Assembly (NCBI GenBank): GCA_944323095.1
Contig: CALURE010000008.1
Coordinates: forward strand, 1-23,975
DNA: 23,975 nucleotides
Origin: Candidatus Gastranaerophilales bacterium
GTDB lineage: Bacteria > Cyanobacteriota > Vampirovibrionia > Gastranaerophilales > Gastranaerophilaceae
Reading direction: 5' to 3'
A program made the position numbers and the translations under genes. Under the pieces are notes generated by a model. That model searched no databases. It was not told the origin of the DNA and worked only from the letters and a program-made list of their open reading frames with translations. This document shows, piece after piece, positions 22,574 to 23,975 of this stretch (the stretch's first letter is position 1; each line of letters opens with the position of its first letter).

Positions 22574-23489
22574 AAAACTTACAGAAAAATACAATGATGC
22601 CTGTATTAAAATGTTCACTTTTTTAAAAATGCTTTATAAAGGCGACGTTGAATTTAAAAAAGTTATTGACCTTTTATCTGACGGCAAATATGACGGGACA
22701 TCAAATACCCATGTTACGCTGAACAAATATCTTAATGCCATGAGAATATTCGGCATAAAAGTAAAAAAAATTAAAAATAAATACCATTTATTCAGCACTC
22801 TTTCCAAACTCAACTTAAGTCAAGAGGACATTAAAAGTATTTTAATGTTAAAAAAAGCTAATGAGATTTTGCCTGACGGTAAAGTAAAAAATAATTTTAA
22901 CGAATTTATCCATGAATTAGAAATCAGATATGATGACAGCGCTAAAAATTTAAATGAAATTGAAGATAACACAGATAATTTAGATTTTGAATTTTATAAT
23001 TCTGAAATGGCAGAACAAATTAAACTCTGTGAAAAATACTGTCAGGATAAACAAAAACTTGAAATAATATATATTAACCCGAAAGGCGAAGAGACAAACC
23101 TTATATGTTCCCCTTTAGAACAAATATATTTGAAACGGAAAATCTGTCTTAAGGCTTTAGGCAACAATGGAAGCAGAATATATGAAATCCCTGTTGAAAA
23201 TATTAAATCTCTTAAACAATTGCCTATATCAGCATCTTCACAATCTATTCCGACAACTGTTGTCTACAAAATAAAAAACAGGCTCGCAAAAAATTATAAA
23301 CTCAGAGACTGGGAAAGACTTGATAAAATAGAAACAGATAACAGCCGCATAATTGTAAACAAAAATGAGGATCTTGACCTGCTTGTTAAACGACTGATGA
23401 GATACGGTACAGAATGTGAAATTCTATCTCCAAAATTTCTAAAAGAAGAAATGATAGACGAGATAAATAAAACGCTGGGAAATTACTAA
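22566..23489 (+). CDS. WYL-domain transcriptional regulator 2
   Basis: A 307-residue divergent partner of the preceding gene with the same plan. An N-terminal helix-turn-helix (ACIKMFTFLKMLYKGDVEFKKVIDLLSD.. NTHVTLNKYLNAMRIFGIKVKKIKNKYHLF, ~12-80) is followed by a helical linker, a WYL fold at ~160-220 (LEIIYINPKGEETNLICSPLEQIYLKRKICLKALGNNGSRIYEIPVENIKSL) and a WCX tail (DLLVKRLMRYGTECEILSPKFLKEEMIDEI). The WYL triplet itself is replaced by CLKAL, so ligand binding may differ from the partner. The start uses ATG at 22566 or thereabouts, inside the end of gene 1, so the two are translationally coupled, probably in a fixed ratio. A terminator follows at once. Confidence 0.85.
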   Translation: MTKKLTEKYNDACIKMFTFLKMLYKGDVEFKKVIDLLSDGKYDGTSNTHVTLNKYLNAMRIFGIKVKKIKNKYHLFSTLSKLNLSQEDIKSILMLKKANEILPDGKVKNNFNEFIHELEIRYDDSAKNLNEIEDNTDNLDFEFYNSEMAEQIKLCEKYCQDKQKLEIIYINPKGEETNLICSPLEQIYLKRKICLKALGNNGSRIYEIPVENIKSLKQLPISASSQSIPTTVVYKIKNRLAKNYKLRDWERLDKIETDNSRIIVNKNEDLDLLVKRLMRYGTECEILSPKFLKEEMIDEINKTLGNY

Positions 23490-23490
23490 C

Positions 23491-23521
23491 AAAAAAGGGT
23501 TCCAAATGGAACCCTTTTTTT
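23491..23521. terminator. Bidirectional terminator between WYL pair and pilin-like gene
   Basis: A perfect 13-bp stem (23491-23503 with 23508-23520, core GGGTTCC/GGAACCC) has an AAAT loop. It has runs of T in both reading directions and lies between the convergent ends of WYL regulator 2 and the pilin-like gene. Confidence 0.93.
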
Positions 23522-23525
23522 AATA

Positions 23526-23975
23526 TTAATAGTTCATCTCCCAGCCTTCCATCATAATTCGCTGCGCACAAAGCTCCTTTTCGCTTGTGTGCTTACTTCC
23601 CCCACCACAAATACTAATAACAGAATCAAAACTAGCCCATGTACTCAGCTTACTGTCTGAAGTAAACGTCATACTAAAATAATCACGACCTACAGTATTC
23701 GGTGCGCGATTACTACCATTTACATCAATATCTAGATAAACATAATTATAAGATGACCGAAAATAAATATCAGCCCCATCTGCTGTTTTTAATAAGTAAC
23801 CGTAAGGTTGAAATGTATCTGTTCCATTACTATAAAATAAATATCTATATTCAGGTGCAGAACTCTGTGAAATATATTTTACATCCTGAGCAATATTGAA
23901 ATATTTTTTTGCTAATCTTGTTACCTCTGCTTCATTTGAAGATGAACCAACAGTCAGGGCGGTTATAAAATCATT
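23526..23975 (-). CDS. Type IV pilin-like protein, C-terminal part (5' end beyond window)
   Basis: The minus frame is open from the right edge to TAA at 23526-23528, giving 149 residues of the C-terminal domain. The order EAEVTRLAKKYFNIAQD.. GYLLKTADGADIYF.. DIDVNGSNRAPNTVGRDYFSM parallels the pilin-like protein at 11114 (YILADGSFISF.. DVNGEKAPNVWGLDRYILD), and both end GWEM-x-Y. Two cysteines near the end (C in ISICGGGS and in ELCAQR) could form the C-terminal disulfide loop usual in type IV pilins. The N-terminal prepilin signal lies outside the window. These are extracellular pseudopilin-like proteins whose assembly machinery is not in this window. Confidence 0.8.
   Translation of the reverse strand, partial: NDFITALTVGSSSNEAEVTRLAKKYFNIAQDVKYISQSSAPEYRYLFYSNGTDTFQPYGYLLKTADGADIYFRSSYNYVYLDIDVNGSNRAPNTVGRDYFSMTFTSDSKLSTWASFDSVISICGGGSKHTSEKELCAQRIMMEGWEMNY

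Noticed and set aside
21629..23489. WYL pair as marker of a defence island or prophage
   Set aside because: WYL regulators do accompany such systems, but the neighbours are anmK and a pilin-like gene. No nuclease, integrase, phage or CRISPR component is visible within the window.
23702..23899. Plus-strand 65-codon open frame at the right end
   Set aside because: It is antisense to the pilin-like frame, which has family motifs and runs unbroken to the window edge.
1..23975. tRNA, rRNA, CRISPR arrays, insertion sequences
   Set aside because: I read the intergenic gaps for cloverleaf-like pairs, regularly spaced repeats and transposase frames and saw none. The repeats present are short palindromes or the promoter cassette.

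Overview
The window is AT-rich and densely packed with genes, mostly short co-directional runs with overlapping ends. It looks like a chromosomal stretch of an uncultured, non-photosynthetic relative of Cyanobacteria, of the Gastranaerophilales/Vampirovibrionia ('Melainabacteria') kind. Three things suggest this: two type IV pilin-like surface proteins with the FTLAEVLITLGIIGVVAALTMPSL style of N-terminus and WEM-Y C-terminus, a glyQ with no glyS beside it (as in Cyanobacteria), and an AT-rich housekeeping content. This placement is an inference; there is no rRNA or other decisive marker here.

Layout. 1-2441 (minus): an APC-family amino acid permease cut by the left edge, preceded by glyQ. 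2572-3893 (plus): a P-loop kinase of the phosphomevalonate/deoxynucleotide kinase type, coupled to tlyA. 3890-7155 (minus): polA followed by a small exported protein whose start lies inside the polA end. 7243-10981 (minus): tig, clpP and clpX, each with its own promoter; clpP and clpX carry near-identical copies of a ~180-bp promoter cassette. 11114-12258 (minus): a prepilin-like gene with an extraordinary 5' part. 12344-15167 (plus): a DUF374 acyltransferase, a nitrilase-family amidase and a PBP4-type DD-carboxypeptidase with overlapping ends. 15164-15583 (minus): a small two-helix membrane protein. 15743-19645 (plus): GT2 glycosyltransferase, Gfo/Idh/MocA oxidoreductase, CDP-alcohol phosphatidyltransferase, trmL and nnrD. 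19635-21125 (minus): a small unknown protein and anmK. 21629-23489 (plus): two tandem WYL-domain regulators. 23526-23975 (minus): the C-terminal part of a second pilin-like protein.

How the genes work together: most is housekeeping (translation, replication, protein quality control, tRNA/rRNA methylation, metabolite repair) mixed with envelope work (lipid acylation, phospholipid head group, DD-peptidase, anhydro-muropeptide recycling, glycosyl transfer).

The two most unusual things are these. First, the pilin-like gene's 5' end consists of dispersed palindromic repeats that are open in frame for about 141 codons. They are joined to a good promoter, Shine-Dalgarno and ATG through a run of ten G's that puts the ATG one base out of frame, which is the structure of a phase-variable contingency gene. 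Second, clpP and clpX are each driven by a copy of the same repeat-borne promoter. A possible ~240-nt minus-strand RNA or leader upstream of anmK, and a palindromic operator candidate before the WYL pair, are also worth checking.
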